Positions 1-8,556 of a DNA stretch of 64,000 nt are shown piece after piece (position 1 is the first letter of the stretch; each line of letters starts with the position of its first letter). Under the pieces are notes generated by a model, which saw only the letters and a list, made by a program, of their open reading frames with translations, was not told the DNA's origin and searched no databases. A program made the translations under genes and the position numbers. This DNA is from Pseudoflavonifractor sp. An184 (GTDB lineage Bacteria > Bacillota > Clostridia > Oscillospirales > Oscillospiraceae): NCBI RefSeq assembly GCF_002160305.1, contig NZ_NFKI01000005.1:35084-99083 (forward strand), written 5' to 3'.

Positions 1-131
1 GCCTCTTTCCCCATCAGCAGGGAGGAGAGCTCGGGGCACAGGACGTCTCCGCGGCAATCCAGGCGGGAAACCGTCTCGTTCCAGCTGGCCGCCTTGTGCC
101 CGGAGCCGTGGATCAGAATGACTTTCTCCAT
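1..131 (-). CDS. alpha/beta hydrolase, N-terminal fragment (runs off window)
   Basis: Only the first ~43 codons are present; the rest lies left of base 1. Translation from the ATG at 131 begins MEKVILIHGSGHKAASWNE. The HGSG turn followed by a SW motif is the oxyanion-hole strand seen at the start of many alpha/beta hydrolases. A GGGA-type ribosome site lies just upstream. Substrate cannot be told. It is transcribed in the same direction as the two-component genes to its right and could be the distal gene of that operon (gap 40 bp). Confidence 0.6.
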   Translation of the reverse strand, partial: MEKVILIHGSGHKAASWNETVSRLDCRGDVLCPELSSLLMGKE

Positions 132-171
132 AGGTATCCCTTCCCAATTCGGCGTTTCAAGTTTGTTTTAT

Positions 172-1692
172 TCATCGTACCATATCTTCCGTGGGAAGTC
201 CAGGACTGTGACAGGGTAAAAACTGTGCCGTGACCTTCACCCCGTCCTCCGTATTTTCCACGGCACACGTGGCCTCGTGCCGGTCCAGAATCATCTTCAC
301 CAGGTAGAGTCCCAGCCCGCTGCCGCCGGTGCTCCGGTTCCGGGAGGTTTCAGCCCGGTAGAAGGCCTCAAACAGGTGGGGCAGGGCCTCCTCCGGGATG
401 CGGGCCCCGGTGTTCTCCACCGTCAAAGCGGGGCGGCTGTCCCGGAATCCGCACCACACCCGAATCCGGGCCCTCTGGGGGGAGTAGAGGGCAGCGTTGG
501 AGAGCAGGTTCCCAACTGCCCTGCCCAGCAGAGAGGGGTCTCCGGTGACCAAGACCCCCGGGGTCAGAGCGGAAACAAGTTCCTGTTCCCGCTGGCGGAA
601 CAGCTCCGCGTCCTGCTGGAGCCGCCCCGCCGTCAGGGCGGACAAGTCCACCGTCTCCTGCCGGAGGGCGGCTGCGCCGGACTCCATCCGGGAGATGGCC
701 AGCATCTCCCCAATGAGATTTTCCATCCGCCCGGTGGTCTGGAGGGAGCGCAGCAGGTACTTGTCCCGGTCCTGGTATACCCCCACCCCCTCCAGCATGC
801 CGGAGAGCTGTCCCTTCAAAATGGTGACCGGGGTTTTCAGCTCGTGGGAGGCGGCGTTGAAGAAGGCCATCCGCTGCCGGTCCAGCTCCCGCTCCCGCTC
901 CACCTCCCCCCGCAGGGCCCGGTTGGCCCCCTCCAGGTCGGTGAGGGCGGCGGACAGTTTCCGGGCCATCTGGTCCAGGCTGCGGCCCAGCCGGCCGATC
1001 TCATCCCTGCGCTTCTCGCCGCTCTCCCATTGAAAGTCCAGCTGTGCCATTTTTCCGGCGATTCCGCTCAGGCGTACAATGGGCCGGGTGATGTACCGGG
1101 AGTACACCAGGGCGCACAGCAGGGAAAAGATCAACAGCACCAGCAGAATCCACGGGGCCATCTGGGCCAGGGCGCGGACCGCCAGGTTTTCCGCCTCCAT
1201 CCGGGGGGTGACGTAGAGGGTATAGGAGTCCTCCTGGCCGGCAAAGCGCACCTCCGCAGTGATGGCGGCCTGCTCGGACATAGTGACGGCCACCGTGTCG
1301 TCTGTATGGGAGGTTCCCGCGTCATAGGTGACGGTGGAATCCCCCTGGACGGATGTGATGACCAGGGAGCTGTCCTCATATACCGGCTGGACGGCCAGCT
1401 GGGAGCCGGTGTCGGCAATCCGGCCGTCCGGCCCCACCAGCATGGCCTCCGCCCCGGAGGTGCGGATAAACTGGTCCAGCAGAGGGCCGCAGCTTTGCTC
1501 CTCCGTCCCGGCCAGTTGGTCCACCAGCTGGTCCACCTGGGCCGTCAGGTCGCCGGTGACCACCGCGGTGTAGGTGCTGGGGGTGGCCCAGGCGATGAGC
1601 CCGAAGGTGACCGCCCCGGCGGAGAGCAGGATCAGCAGGGTGATGAGAAACACCCGGGCGGTGAGGCTCTCACTCAGTTTCTTTCGCCGCAC
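172..1692 (-). CDS. two-component sensor histidine kinase
   Basis: Membrane sensor kinase of 506 residues. Visible order: membrane helix at ~12-35, extracytoplasmic sensor region ~36-177, second helix ~178-199, HAMP-like linker with ITRPI at ~201, HisKA box ASHELKTP with the phospho-acceptor His at ~283, then a HATPase domain with a GSGLGLYLV box near the C-terminus. The GTG start at 1692 overlaps the end of the response-regulator gene by 23 bp, so the pair is translationally coupled with the regulator first. It is expected to phosphorylate the regulator at 1670-2338. The signal is unknown; a VanS- or PhoR-like role is possible but not shown. Confidence 0.9.
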   Translation of the reverse strand: MRRKKLSESLTARVFLITLLILLSAGAVTFGLIAWATPSTYTAVVTGDLTAQVDQLVDQLAGTEEQSCGPLLDQFIRTSGAEAMLVGPDGRIADTGSQLAVQPVYEDSSLVITSVQGDSTVTYDAGTSHTDDTVAVTMSEQAAITAEVRFAGQEDSYTLYVTPRMEAENLAVRALAQMAPWILLVLLIFSLLCALVYSRYITRPIVRLSGIAGKMAQLDFQWESGEKRRDEIGRLGRSLDQMARKLSAALTDLEGANRALRGEVERERELDRQRMAFFNAASHELKTPVTILKGQLSGMLEGVGVYQDRDKYLLRSLQTTGRMENLIGEMLAISRMESGAAALRQETVDLSALTAGRLQQDAELFRQREQELVSALTPGVLVTGDPSLLGRAVGNLLSNAALYSPQRARIRVWCGFRDSRPALTVENTGARIPEEALPHLFEAFYRAETSRNRSTGGSGLGLYLVKMILDRHEATCAVENTEDGVKVTAQFLPCHSPGLPTEDMVR

Positions 1693-2338
1693 GGTAGCCC
1701 ACCCCCCTCACCGTCTCGATGTAGTCCCGCCCCAGCTTTCGGCGCAGGTTTTTGATGTGGCTGTCCACCACCCGCTCGTCGCCGAAGAAGTCATAGCCCC
1801 ACAGCTTGGAGAGCAGCATCTCCCGGGTGAACACCCGGCCCGGCGCGGACAGAAAAGTGTGGAGCAGCTCAAATTCCCGGGCGGTCAGCTCCAGGGGGCG
1901 GCCCTCCAGGCGGACCTCCCGGGCGTCCAGATCCAGAGAGAGCTCCCGGTAGCGCAGAGGGCCGTCCTCCACAGTTTCGCCGCTGCGGCGGAGGATGACC
2001 CGGATCTTCTCCAGCAGAACGGGCATGGAGAAGGGCTTTGTGACATAGTCGTCAATGTTCAGCCGGAATCCCCGGAGCTGCTCCTCCTCCCCGTCCAGGG
2101 CGGTGAGCATCAAAATGGGCACCTGGGACTGGCGGCGGATGAGCTCGCAGACCCCGAAGCCGTCGATCTTGGGCAGCATCAGGTCCAGCAGCACCAGGTC
2201 GAAGGGATGGGACTGGAACAGCTCCAGGGCTGCCACCCCGTCTCCGGCCGCTGTGGTTCCATACCCCGCGTCCCGGAGGTAGGCGCACAGCAGCTCCTGG
2301 ATATCCGGCTCGTCCTCCACAATTAAAATGTGTTTCAT
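1670..2338 (-). CDS. OmpR/PhoB-family response regulator
   Basis: DNA-binding response regulator of 222 residues. The receiver domain starts MKHILIVEDEPDI; the acidic pocket is ED at 8-9, the phospho-acceptor is Asp52 in LDLMLP, and the conserved Lys is in VTKPF at ~101. The C-terminal winged helix ends with the typical ETVRGVGYR. It precedes and overlaps its cognate kinase. The 140 bp upstream hold the promoter region and the rlmD terminator on the other side. Target genes are not evident. Confidence 0.93.
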   Translation of the reverse strand: MKHILIVEDEPDIQELLCAYLRDAGYGTTAAGDGVAALELFQSHPFDLVLLDLMLPKIDGFGVCELIRRQSQVPILMLTALDGEEEQLRGFRLNIDDYVTKPFSMPVLLEKIRVILRRSGETVEDGPLRYRELSLDLDAREVRLEGRPLELTAREFELLHTFLSAPGRVFTREMLLSKLWGYDFFGDERVVDSHIKNLRRKLGRDYIETVRGVGYRAAKETE

Positions 2339-2437
2339 AAGCCATCACCTGGAGGGAGTATACCATGGAATTGTGAATTTATCATGGAGAGGGGAAATTT
2401 TCTTCCCGAGGCTAGCTTCCGCTTCTGAGAAGAAAAT

Positions 2438-2472
2438 CCGCCCTGCCTCCACAGAATGCGGAGACAGGGCGG
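2438..2472 (-). terminator. Rho-independent terminator of native rlmD
   Basis: Stem CCGCCCTG (2438-2445) pairs with CAGGGCGG (2465-2472), with a second inner CTCC/GGAG stem. On the minus strand it is followed by a T-rich run. It sits 14 bp past the stop codon now used by the recombinase, which is the original rlmD stop, so it most likely ended the uninterrupted rlmD transcript. Confidence 0.75.
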
Positions 2473-2485
2473 AGGGGTGGAACGG

Positions 2486-4168
2486 TTATGGGGCCGCTTT
2501 CCGCAGCAGCACGACGGTCTCGATTTGTTCTTCGTTGTCCAAACTGATACTCATGTCTTCCTCGATGATCGGCAGCTTAAATTTGATGGATTTTAACCAC
2601 TGTCCATTGGCTTGGCGTTCCGGGTAAATCTGAATCTCAGAGATCAACGCCTCGATCAGCTGCCGCCGCTCCGCTTCATTCATCACGCCGTACAGTTTCT
2701 CAAAATAAATCAGGACTTTATAGATATTGTCGCCGGTCAGCTTTTCTGCTTCAATAGCCTGCTTTTTAGCTCTAGCGGCAATCAACAGGGACTCTGCATC
2801 CTCGATTTTATCATACATTTTGTAGAGTCGGTCATCAAGATCTGCCTTGCGCCGGACATAGTGCCGGTCATCAGGATCAAGAGAATCAATTTCCTCCGCC
2901 AGCTTTGATTTGACGGAATAGTGCTGGCGAAGCTGCTTCTCGTAATTGGCAATCTCCTGGTCAATGGCGGCGGTATCCACTTTCATGTTGATCTTTTCCT
3001 GCATCATAGCCGCAAACTTTGGATTGCTCACCAGCTTTACAATGACTTCTGCCACGGCATCGTCCAGCAGTTCTTCCCGAAGCTGCTTTTTGTAATCGCA
3101 CTTATGCCCACGAATCATGGAGCGATGCTTACAGCCGTAATAATAAAAGTCCTTGTACTTGCTGCCGTCCGCCTTGTGCTTGATGCTTTTGTTCCCGTAC
3201 ATTCCGGCTCCGCAGACAGGACACTTTACAATGCCGGAGAGTAGATGTACGTGTTCATCCTTCCCACGGTTGACGTGTTCGTATTTCTTGGCCTGTGCCA
3301 GCAGCTTCACCTGCGCCGCTTGCCAGACTTCTTCCGAAACAATAGGCTCATGCAATCCTTCTGCCAGCAGGTAGTTGTTCTGCTCCACCAGCTTATACTC
3401 GTTCCTTGTGCCACGCACTTTTTCCATCTTGCGGCGGCCATAGGCAATCTTGCCGCAGTACACCGGATTTTTCAAAATCAAGCGAATCAAATGTGCGTCA
3501 AACAGGGGATTCTTCCCATTTTGCCGGGGAATCTTGCGGATACCGTGGTTTTCCAGATACTTTGCAATGCCGTTTGCGCCAATGTCCGTGTGAACATACT
3601 GGTCATAGATGACACGAATCGCCTCTGCTTCTTCCTCGTTGATCATCAGTTTTCCATCTACCAGCTGATACCCATAGGGGGCAAAGCCACCGTTCCAGCG
3701 GCCCTCCCTTGCTTTTTGGATACGGCCCTCCATGGTTTGGACACGGATATTTTCGCGCTCAATCTCCGCCACAGCAGACAGGACGGAGATCATCAATTTG
3801 CCCGCGTCTTTGGAAGAATCAATGCCATCCTCCACACATACCAGATTGACGCCAAAATCCTGCATGACCTGAAGGGAAGAAAGCACGTCCGCCGCATTTC
3901 TGCCGAAGCGGGACAATTTGAATACCAGAACATAGGACACGCCATCTTTTCCGGATTTGATGTCCTCCATCATCTGGCTGAATTGCGCCCGCCCTTCAAT
4001 GGATTTGCCGGACTTTCCCGCATCCTCATATTCACCGACGATTTCATAATCATTGTAGTCGGCGTAGGCCTTCATTTTGGCCTTCTGCGCATCCAGTGAG
4101 TAGCCGTCCACCTGCATAGCGGTGGAAACTCTGGTATAGGTGTAAACTCTAATCTTTTCTTTCTGCAT
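2486..4168 (-). CDS. large serine recombinase (site-specific integrase) of the mobile element
   Basis: Integrase expected to insert and excise the element by a serine-recombinase mechanism. The N-terminal resolvase domain carries YTRVSTAMQ with the catalytic Ser, and FKLSRFGRN. A recombinase domain and a zinc-ribbon (CPVCGAGM...C...C) follow, then a long coiled-coil near 400-480. The start was set at the ATG at 4168, behind AGGAAG; a TTG at 4198 is possible. Length is 560 residues in the integrated state. The last 11 residues (ETVVLLRKAAP) are host DNA, namely the native 3' end of rlmD. After excision the frame would run on into the 101-residue tail now fused to RlmD (see findings). Confidence 0.93.
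   Translation of the reverse strand: MQKEKIRVYTYTRVSTAMQVDGYSLDAQKAKMKAYADYNDYEIVGEYEDAGKSGKSIEGRAQFSQMMEDIKSGKDGVSYVLVFKLSRFGRNAADVLSSLQVMQDFGVNLVCVEDGIDSSKDAGKLMISVLSAVAEIERENIRVQTMEGRIQKAREGRWNGGFAPYGYQLVDGKLMINEEEAEAIRVIYDQYVHTDIGANGIAKYLENHGIRKIPRQNGKNPLFDAHLIRLILKNPVYCGKIAYGRRKMEKVRGTRNEYKLVEQNNYLLAEGLHEPIVSEEVWQAAQVKLLAQAKKYEHVNRGKDEHVHLLSGIVKCPVCGAGMYGNKSIKHKADGSKYKDFYYYGCKHRSMIRGHKCDYKKQLREELLDDAVAEVIVKLVSNPKFAAMMQEKINMKVDTAAIDQEIANYEKQLRQHYSVKSKLAEEIDSLDPDDRHYVRRKADLDDRLYKMYDKIEDAESLLIAARAKKQAIEAEKLTGDNIYKVLIYFEKLYGVMNEAERRQLIEALISEIQIYPERQANGQWLKSIKFKLPIIEEDMSISLDNEEQIETVVLLRKAAP
2511..2527 (-). other. attL: left attachment site of the rlmD-integrated element
   Basis: Read on the minus strand, this site encodes IETVVLLRK inside the recombinase gene. 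The right junction at 19241-19257 encodes VETVVLLSK inside rlmD. The longest exact shared block at the likely crossover is GAGAC (plus-strand GTCTC at 2517-2521). Bases to the left use host-like GTC/CTG codons; bases to the right belong to the element. The exact crossover dinucleotide within the five bases is inferred. Confidence 0.75.
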
Positions 4169-4216
4169 CGTAATCTTCCTCATGTGGTTCCAATTCAAAA
4201 AGCGGATTGGTCATTC

Positions 4217-5269
4217 TTAACTTGGATCAGAAGAATCATCCTGCTTTTCCGCCTCTGTCTTGGCCGCTTTTCCCAGCTGCTTAATGGTCTTCAGATATTC
4301 TTCCTCCACGGGGGAAAGAGTTTGTGCCTGATAGCGTTTATATTCCGCTTTTGCTTTTTCCATCGCCTGTGCATGACTGATTTTTCCTGCATGGGTCAGC
4401 ACTTCTTCACCGGTCGCCCGAAGAATATTGTCCAGCTGCTCCACATAATCGCTCATATACATGGGCCGGTGACGGATGGCCTGCACCTCGGCAAAGTCAA
4501 AATAACCGGATACCATTTGATTCAGAACCCGAAGTTCTTCCTCTGTCAGATAATTCTTGGCAATCCCAATATCTTTTGCCGTGGGGAAGTCGCCCGAAAA
4601 AGTGGTAAGCCCCATAAACGGCTTATCTGCATCGGCCCGCTCATAGATCACTTCCGCCGCCGTATGTCCATGCGCCGCATAATGAAGCTTGTTCTGCACC
4701 ATTTTGAAAAACGCAACAGATTCCGCACTTCTGGGGTTATAGTCCACACTGGTGGCGTACAAGTCCAACACCTGACGATACATCACTTTTTCCGAAGAAC
4801 GAATGTCCCGAATCCGTTCCAGCAGTTCGCGCCAATAGTTGCCACCGCCCAAATTTTTCAAGCGTTCATCGTCCATCGTGAAGCCCTTGATCATATATTC
4901 TTTCAGGCGCTCCGTGGCCCACCGGCGAAACTGGGTGGCAATCAGGGATTTTACCCTGTACCCCAAAGAAATGATCATGTCCAGATTATAGAAAGGCAGC
5001 TCTCTGGTTACTTGCCGGTTGCCCTCCATTCGAACCTGTCGGAATTTCCGACAGGTTGAAACCTCATCCAGTTCGCCTTCTTCATAGATGTGGCCGATAT
5101 GCTCCACAATGTTGCTTCTGGACGTGTGGAACAATTCCGCCATCTGCTGCTGCGTCAGCCAAACAGTCTCGTCTACAAACCGGCACTCTACTTTTGTGAG
5201 CCCATCTTCAGCCTGATAAATTACAATCTCGCCCTGGCTCTGGTCCGGTCTATTCTTGTCTTCCGCCAT
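4217..5269 (-). CDS. RhuM-family protein
   Basis: A 350-residue protein with the RhuM (virulence-associated) family architecture: an N-terminal segment with VWLTQQQMAELFHTSR, which looks like a DNA-binding HTH, then FRQVRMEGNRQVTRELPFYN, LDMIISLGYRVKS and FRRWATERL, all family hallmarks. RhuM genes are common on mobile elements and pathogenicity islands; the biochemical role is unsettled. The start at 5269 has AGGAG 9 bp upstream. It lies 48 bp upstream of the recombinase in the same direction and may be co-transcribed with it. C-terminal residues are charged and variable. Confidence 0.85.
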   Translation of the reverse strand: MAEDKNRPDQSQGEIVIYQAEDGLTKVECRFVDETVWLTQQQMAELFHTSRSNIVEHIGHIYEEGELDEVSTCRKFRQVRMEGNRQVTRELPFYNLDMIISLGYRVKSLIATQFRRWATERLKEYMIKGFTMDDERLKNLGGGNYWRELLERIRDIRSSEKVMYRQVLDLYATSVDYNPRSAESVAFFKMVQNKLHYAAHGHTAAEVIYERADADKPFMGLTTFSGDFPTAKDIGIAKNYLTEEELRVLNQMVSGYFDFAEVQAIRHRPMYMSDYVEQLDNILRATGEEVLTHAGKISHAQAMEKAKAEYKRYQAQTLSPVEEEYLKTIKQLGKAAKTEAEKQDDSSDPS

Positions 5270-5368
5270 TTGTTCACGCTCCTATCCGATTACATTTTCT
5301 ATGTTTCAAGAGAGCGAAGAAAATGGCCGTCGCCCTCTTGTTTGGACTCTTGTATCACGTCTATTATA

Positions 5369-5554
5369 TCATGCAGCAATTTTGCCTGCAACTGCTTCCG
5401 GCTTGAAAACAGATTCTTTTTTATCTGCTGCCGCGCCGTCCTGGTCCTCAAGCGGAACCGCCGGAGCGGGCAGATTCTCGACATCCAACTCCGAAGCGTA
5501 CTTCTCAATCAGGTTGGCCAGCAGGTCTGCAAAACCGCTCCACTCATCTATCAT
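5369..5554 (-). CDS. small protein of the mobilization module, unknown function
   Basis: A 61-residue protein beginning MIDEWSGFADLLANLIEKYA. The ATG at 5554 lies 10 bp inside the 3' end of the relaxase gene and has GAAAGGGAAA just upstream, so it is translationally coupled to the relaxase. The N-terminal half is predicted helical; the C-terminal half is Ala/Pro/Lys-rich and probably disordered. Small genes in this position accompany MobV relaxases on mobilizable elements; an accessory role in mobilization is inferred from position only. Confidence 0.6.
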   Translation of the reverse strand: MIDEWSGFADLLANLIEKYASELDVENLPAPAVPLEDQDGAAADKKESVFKPEAVAGKIAA

Positions 5555-6530
5555 AGGCAGTTTCCCTTTCTTTTTTATGCGGGTGTTTATAAAGTTCCAA
5601 TACTTCTGGCGGTATCTGCTCCAATATCGCCACGGCACTGTCATAGTCGCGCCGCAGCTTGAAATCTTCGATTTGCTTCAACGCACTGACTTTCTGCGCC
5701 GATGCAAGAGATTCTTCCAGCTCGGCATTTTTCGTTTTCAGCTTTTTGTTTTCGGATGCTGTTTTCGTAAAAGCCACACCATATTTCCGCAGCAGTGTGT
5801 CCATCTTCTCCACGCTGGGAATATAGGTATCCAGAATCTTGCAGATTTCCTCCGCCCGGCTTTTGACGTTAAAGGGATTGATTCCAGTGAGCAGATCCTC
5901 CAGTTTGCTTTTCTGTTTGGTCAGTCTGGTCATCTCCTTAAATACGCGGGGCGGGATATGGTCACGCCCGGTCAGGCTGGCGCTTTCGCCTCGTTCCAAA
6001 TCTGGGAACTTCTTGACCATGTGTTTCCAAAACTCATCCTGCCACCAGGTCAGCTTCTTTTTATTGCCCATAATATCTTTGGCGCTGAGTCTGCCGTCCT
6101 CCGTCAGCGGGACAAAACAAAGGTGCATATGGGGCGTTTTCTCGTCCATATGCACCACGGCGGATATAATTGTCTCTTTGGATTGATGCTGTTCCAGAAA
6201 ATGCAGAGCTTCCTCAAAAAATACCCGAATTTCCGCCCGTTTCTTTCCCTTAAAGAACTCCGGGCTGGCTGTGAACAGCGTCTCGATCATACGGATACTG
6301 TCTTTCCGGGTACGGCATCCGGCAGCGGCAATTTGCCTCTCTGACTCCGCCCGGTACTTGCCGGGCGGTTTGACCAGATGGAAGTTGTACTTGCTTCGGC
6401 TGGCGTCCACATCAGGATTGCTGGCGTACTTTTCCTTTGTGCGCTCATTATGGGCCTCTATATTGCCGATTTCAGGCCCCTTATATTTTGCAAATCGCAT
6501 AATCGCGTACTGTGCTTTTTCCATGCTCAA
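5544..6530 (-). CDS. MobV-family relaxase (Pre/Mob)
   Basis: Relaxase expected to nick the element's transfer origin and pilot the strand through another element's conjugation apparatus. The MobV hallmark HxDExxPHxH is present as HMDEKTPHMH at ~127-136. The N-terminus (YAIMRFAKYK, EAHNERTKEKYASNPD) matches the family, and the C-terminal ~100 residues form a coiled coil. At 328 residues it is shorter than plasmid Mob proteins (~400). The start at 6530 overlaps the stop of the small upstream gene. Its origin of transfer should lie upstream, between 6746 and 7182, but no canonical MobV origin was recognised there. Confidence 0.9.
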   Translation of the reverse strand: MSMEKAQYAIMRFAKYKGPEIGNIEAHNERTKEKYASNPDVDASRSKYNFHLVKPPGKYRAESERQIAAAGCRTRKDSIRMIETLFTASPEFFKGKKRAEIRVFFEEALHFLEQHQSKETIISAVVHMDEKTPHMHLCFVPLTEDGRLSAKDIMGNKKKLTWWQDEFWKHMVKKFPDLERGESASLTGRDHIPPRVFKEMTRLTKQKSKLEDLLTGINPFNVKSRAEEICKILDTYIPSVEKMDTLLRKYGVAFTKTASENKKLKTKNAELEESLASAQKVSALKQIEDFKLRRDYDSAVAILEQIPPEVLELYKHPHKKERETAYDR

Positions 6531-6745
6531 TCCCTCCGTTTCTGCCAGACAATGTCATATCCCAGCACATCAGCCAACTCCATGGCCTCCCGATACCGCA
6601 GCGATTCCCGCTGCAATTTCCCGGAAAGATTGGATACGCTGTCGCTCCACCCATACTCATCGTGCAGCTGGTCAACGACTTCCTGCATGGTGTAACCGGC
6701 GCGGATGATCTGCGCCTTGATTTCGTTTCGGATGCTTGACTTCAT
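6527..6745 (-). CDS. small helix-turn-helix regulator of the mobilization operon
   Basis: A 72-residue protein starting MKSSIRNEIKAQIIRAGYTM, with EVVDQLHDEYGWSDSVSNLSGKL forming a probable HTH related to small phage/ICE regulators; LLKREALRYREAME-type helices follow (QRESLRYREAMELADVLGY). The ATG at 6745 was chosen because GGAGG lies 8 bp upstream; longer versions have no ribosome site. It overlaps the relaxase start by 4 bp (ATGA type), so it likely controls mobilization-gene expression. Function is inferred. Confidence 0.7.
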   Translation of the reverse strand: MKSSIRNEIKAQIIRAGYTMQEVVDQLHDEYGWSDSVSNLSGKLQRESLRYREAMELADVLGYDIVWQKRRD

Positions 6746-6771
6746 AATAATCCTCCAAATTTCTTTGCCCA

Positions 6772-6805
6772 TAAAAAGAACCGGTTGCGCTGGACAGCGT
6801 ACCGG
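6772..6805 (-). terminator. putative terminator downstream of the replication genes
   Basis: An imperfect GC-rich hairpin (CCGGTTGCGCT at 6781 with AGCGTACCGG ending 6805) is followed on the minus strand by TTCTTTTTAT. It lies between the helicase gene and the small HTH gene and would separate replication and mobilization transcripts, or act as a leader attenuator for the latter. Confidence 0.5.
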
Positions 6806-7182
6806 CTTCATGGGATGATAAAATTGTTATAGTTTCTGTTTTACGATAGAAATGTTTCCCCGCGTATCGTTGACTGGCGGCGGAATATTCGACTTCGCGG
6901 AAATGCGGGACTCTTTACCATTCGGACGGTATCTGCGCGAGCCAGCGCAACGTGTGTGCAGTTCCGCGAGCCGCTATTCGGCGAACAGTGTGTGGATAAG
7001 GGAGAAACATTTCGCCGTTTTGTGACTGCTTCAAAATCTGCCTCAAAATCACGGTGTTTTCTGGCTGTTTTGGTTGTTCTCAAAATGAGAACGACTACTA
7101 TAACCTCGTGAAGTGTTTCTGCAATATATGAGGTAACAGGGTCAATCGCTGCGTACATACGTACCGGCGACCAAAGCGGAAA
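6806..7182. other. ORF-poor intergenic region of the element, candidate origin of transfer
   Basis: About 380 bp between the helicase stop and the mobilization genes, with no convincing gene (a 105-codon frame here lacks a ribosome site and family features). A 15-bp inverted repeat with one mismatch, GTACATACGTACCGG at 7153-7167 and its partner at 7200-7214, straddles the helicase stop codon. Position upstream of a relaxase makes this the best place for oriT, but no known MobV nick sequence was recognised. Confidence 0.4.
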
Positions 7183-8556
7183 TCAATCCCGCCAGTCTTC
7201 CGGTACGTACGTACACTGTGAAGCGTCCGTAAACTCGTTTATATGCGGCCTTGCCACTGCCTCGATTCCCATAAAGCCCCACACCCGGCGTCCTGCCGAA
7301 TTGGTAATCGTGTTGCAGTGTTCCAGATTGTACTTGCCGCAGGCTGCCACCAGCGCATCGCTGAAGCTGCGGCGTTTGAGTGCAGTCAGACTGTTTTCCT
7401 CGCACCACATCCGGTAAATGTCGTAGCAATCCTTTGAACTGATGGACGCATCCGCTTTCAGCCGGATATAGCCCTCGGATTCCAGAAAATCGAACACATT
7501 GTTGTTATCCCGCTTGACAGCCTCACGGTTCTCTCTGGTGCGCTGGCTCTCGGTGAATCTGAAGTTGTTCGCTATCAGCCGCTGCAATCCCTCAAAAGCC
7601 CACAGCAGAATGCCCTCCACCTCGGCCTTCACCTTCTCGGCCAGGTCGGGATCATCCACGCGGTCAACAGGTTTCTCTTTTGTGGTCAGCACCAACTGCC
7701 GCCGGTAAAAGCCGTCGCTGCGGTCAAAGAGAGCCTGCAAGTCGCCGTTGCTGAACGCCAGCAGCCGGGCGCACATCCATCCCTGATAGCTCTGCTTACC
7801 CTTGCGCTCCAAATCCATCTTGCCCTGGGCGGTGACGATGGATTTTACATAGTTGGTCTGCCGCAGCGCCTCCATCCGCATATCATCATCAATACACAGC
7901 AGAATGTGTTCCAGATCAGCGCGGGCGAACCGGTTCTCGGAAATTTTGCCGATGCTGCCATCTTTCATGTTGCTGCCAAACAGAGCGGATAACACCGCGC
8001 CGATCTGGCTTTTGCCTTCGCCGCCGTTGCCCTTAATGACCATCATCCGCTGGCCCTTGTTGCTGGGGATCAGGCAGTAGCCGATATATTCTTGCAAAGT
8101 GGGAATGTCCTCCTGGTAAAGCAGCCCGTCCAGAAAAGCCAGCCAGTGAGTCGGTGTGGGAGCATCGGGATTGTAGGCCACCGGCAGGCGACAGCGAACG
8201 ATTTCCGGCTTGCCCTCCGTAAAGGTGCCATCCAGCATTAGCGTCCCATTTGCCAGATGAATCCGGTCCGCCTCCGGCGGGAAGTCCTCCAGTAGTGCAG
8301 CCAGCTTCATCAGCTCTACAATGTTGCTGATCTTGCGTGGAATGTTGCTGACCGCACAGCAGCGCAGCTCGTCAAAGATCTCGCTTCGCAGCGGCAGGTC
8401 GTTGGTCACGCGGCCATCGGGTGTGAAAAAAGCCCCGTTTGTGTAGATGATTTTGTGTCTGCTCAGAAAATCATCACAAAACAGGGCTTCGTTGATACTT
8501 TTGCCGTCAAACCAGATGGGTTGGTTGACCTCACGCGATTGCTCGTTCTTCGCCAC
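7183..8556 (-). CDS. P4/D5-type SF3 replicative helicase (phage/plasmid primase C-terminal domain)
   Basis: Replication ATPase of 457 residues. Walker A is GNGGEGKS at ~176-183, followed by helicase motifs including EHILLCIDDDMRME and LLAFSNGDLQALFDRSDGFYRR, typical of D5/P4 superfamily 3 helicases. The GTG at 8556 was chosen: AAGGAGGTG sits just upstream and the frame overlaps the end of the primase gene by 26 bp. It should act with that primase to replicate the excised circular form of the element or to maintain it during transfer. The C-terminal ~90 residues look like a winged-helix. Confidence 0.88.
   Translation of the reverse strand: MAKNEQSREVNQPIWFDGKSINEALFCDDFLSRHKIIYTNGAFFTPDGRVTNDLPLRSEIFDELRCCAVSNIPRKISNIVELMKLAALLEDFPPEADRIHLANGTLMLDGTFTEGKPEIVRCRLPVAYNPDAPTPTHWLAFLDGLLYQEDIPTLQEYIGYCLIPSNKGQRMMVIKGNGGEGKSQIGAVLSALFGSNMKDGSIGKISENRFARADLEHILLCIDDDMRMEALRQTNYVKSIVTAQGKMDLERKGKQSYQGWMCARLLAFSNGDLQALFDRSDGFYRRQLVLTTKEKPVDRVDDPDLAEKVKAEVEGILLWAFEGLQRLIANNFRFTESQRTRENREAVKRDNNNVFDFLESEGYIRLKADASISSKDCYDIYRMWCEENSLTALKRRSFSDALVAACGKYNLEHCNTITNSAGRRVWGFMGIEAVARPHINEFTDASQCTYVPEDWRD

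Noticed and set aside
277..1755. Long plus-strand open frame of about 490 codons over the first sensor kinase
   Set aside because: It is the antisense of a clear histidine kinase gene in GC-rich DNA, without a ribosome site or family features. Several similar antisense frames (e.g. 19210-20436, 21647-23014, 45283-47040) were dropped for the same reason.
6841..7158. 105-codon minus-strand frame between helicase and mobilization genes
   Set aside because: Rich in Arg/Ser/Thr with no recognisable domain, no ribosome site, and located where an origin of transfer is expected.
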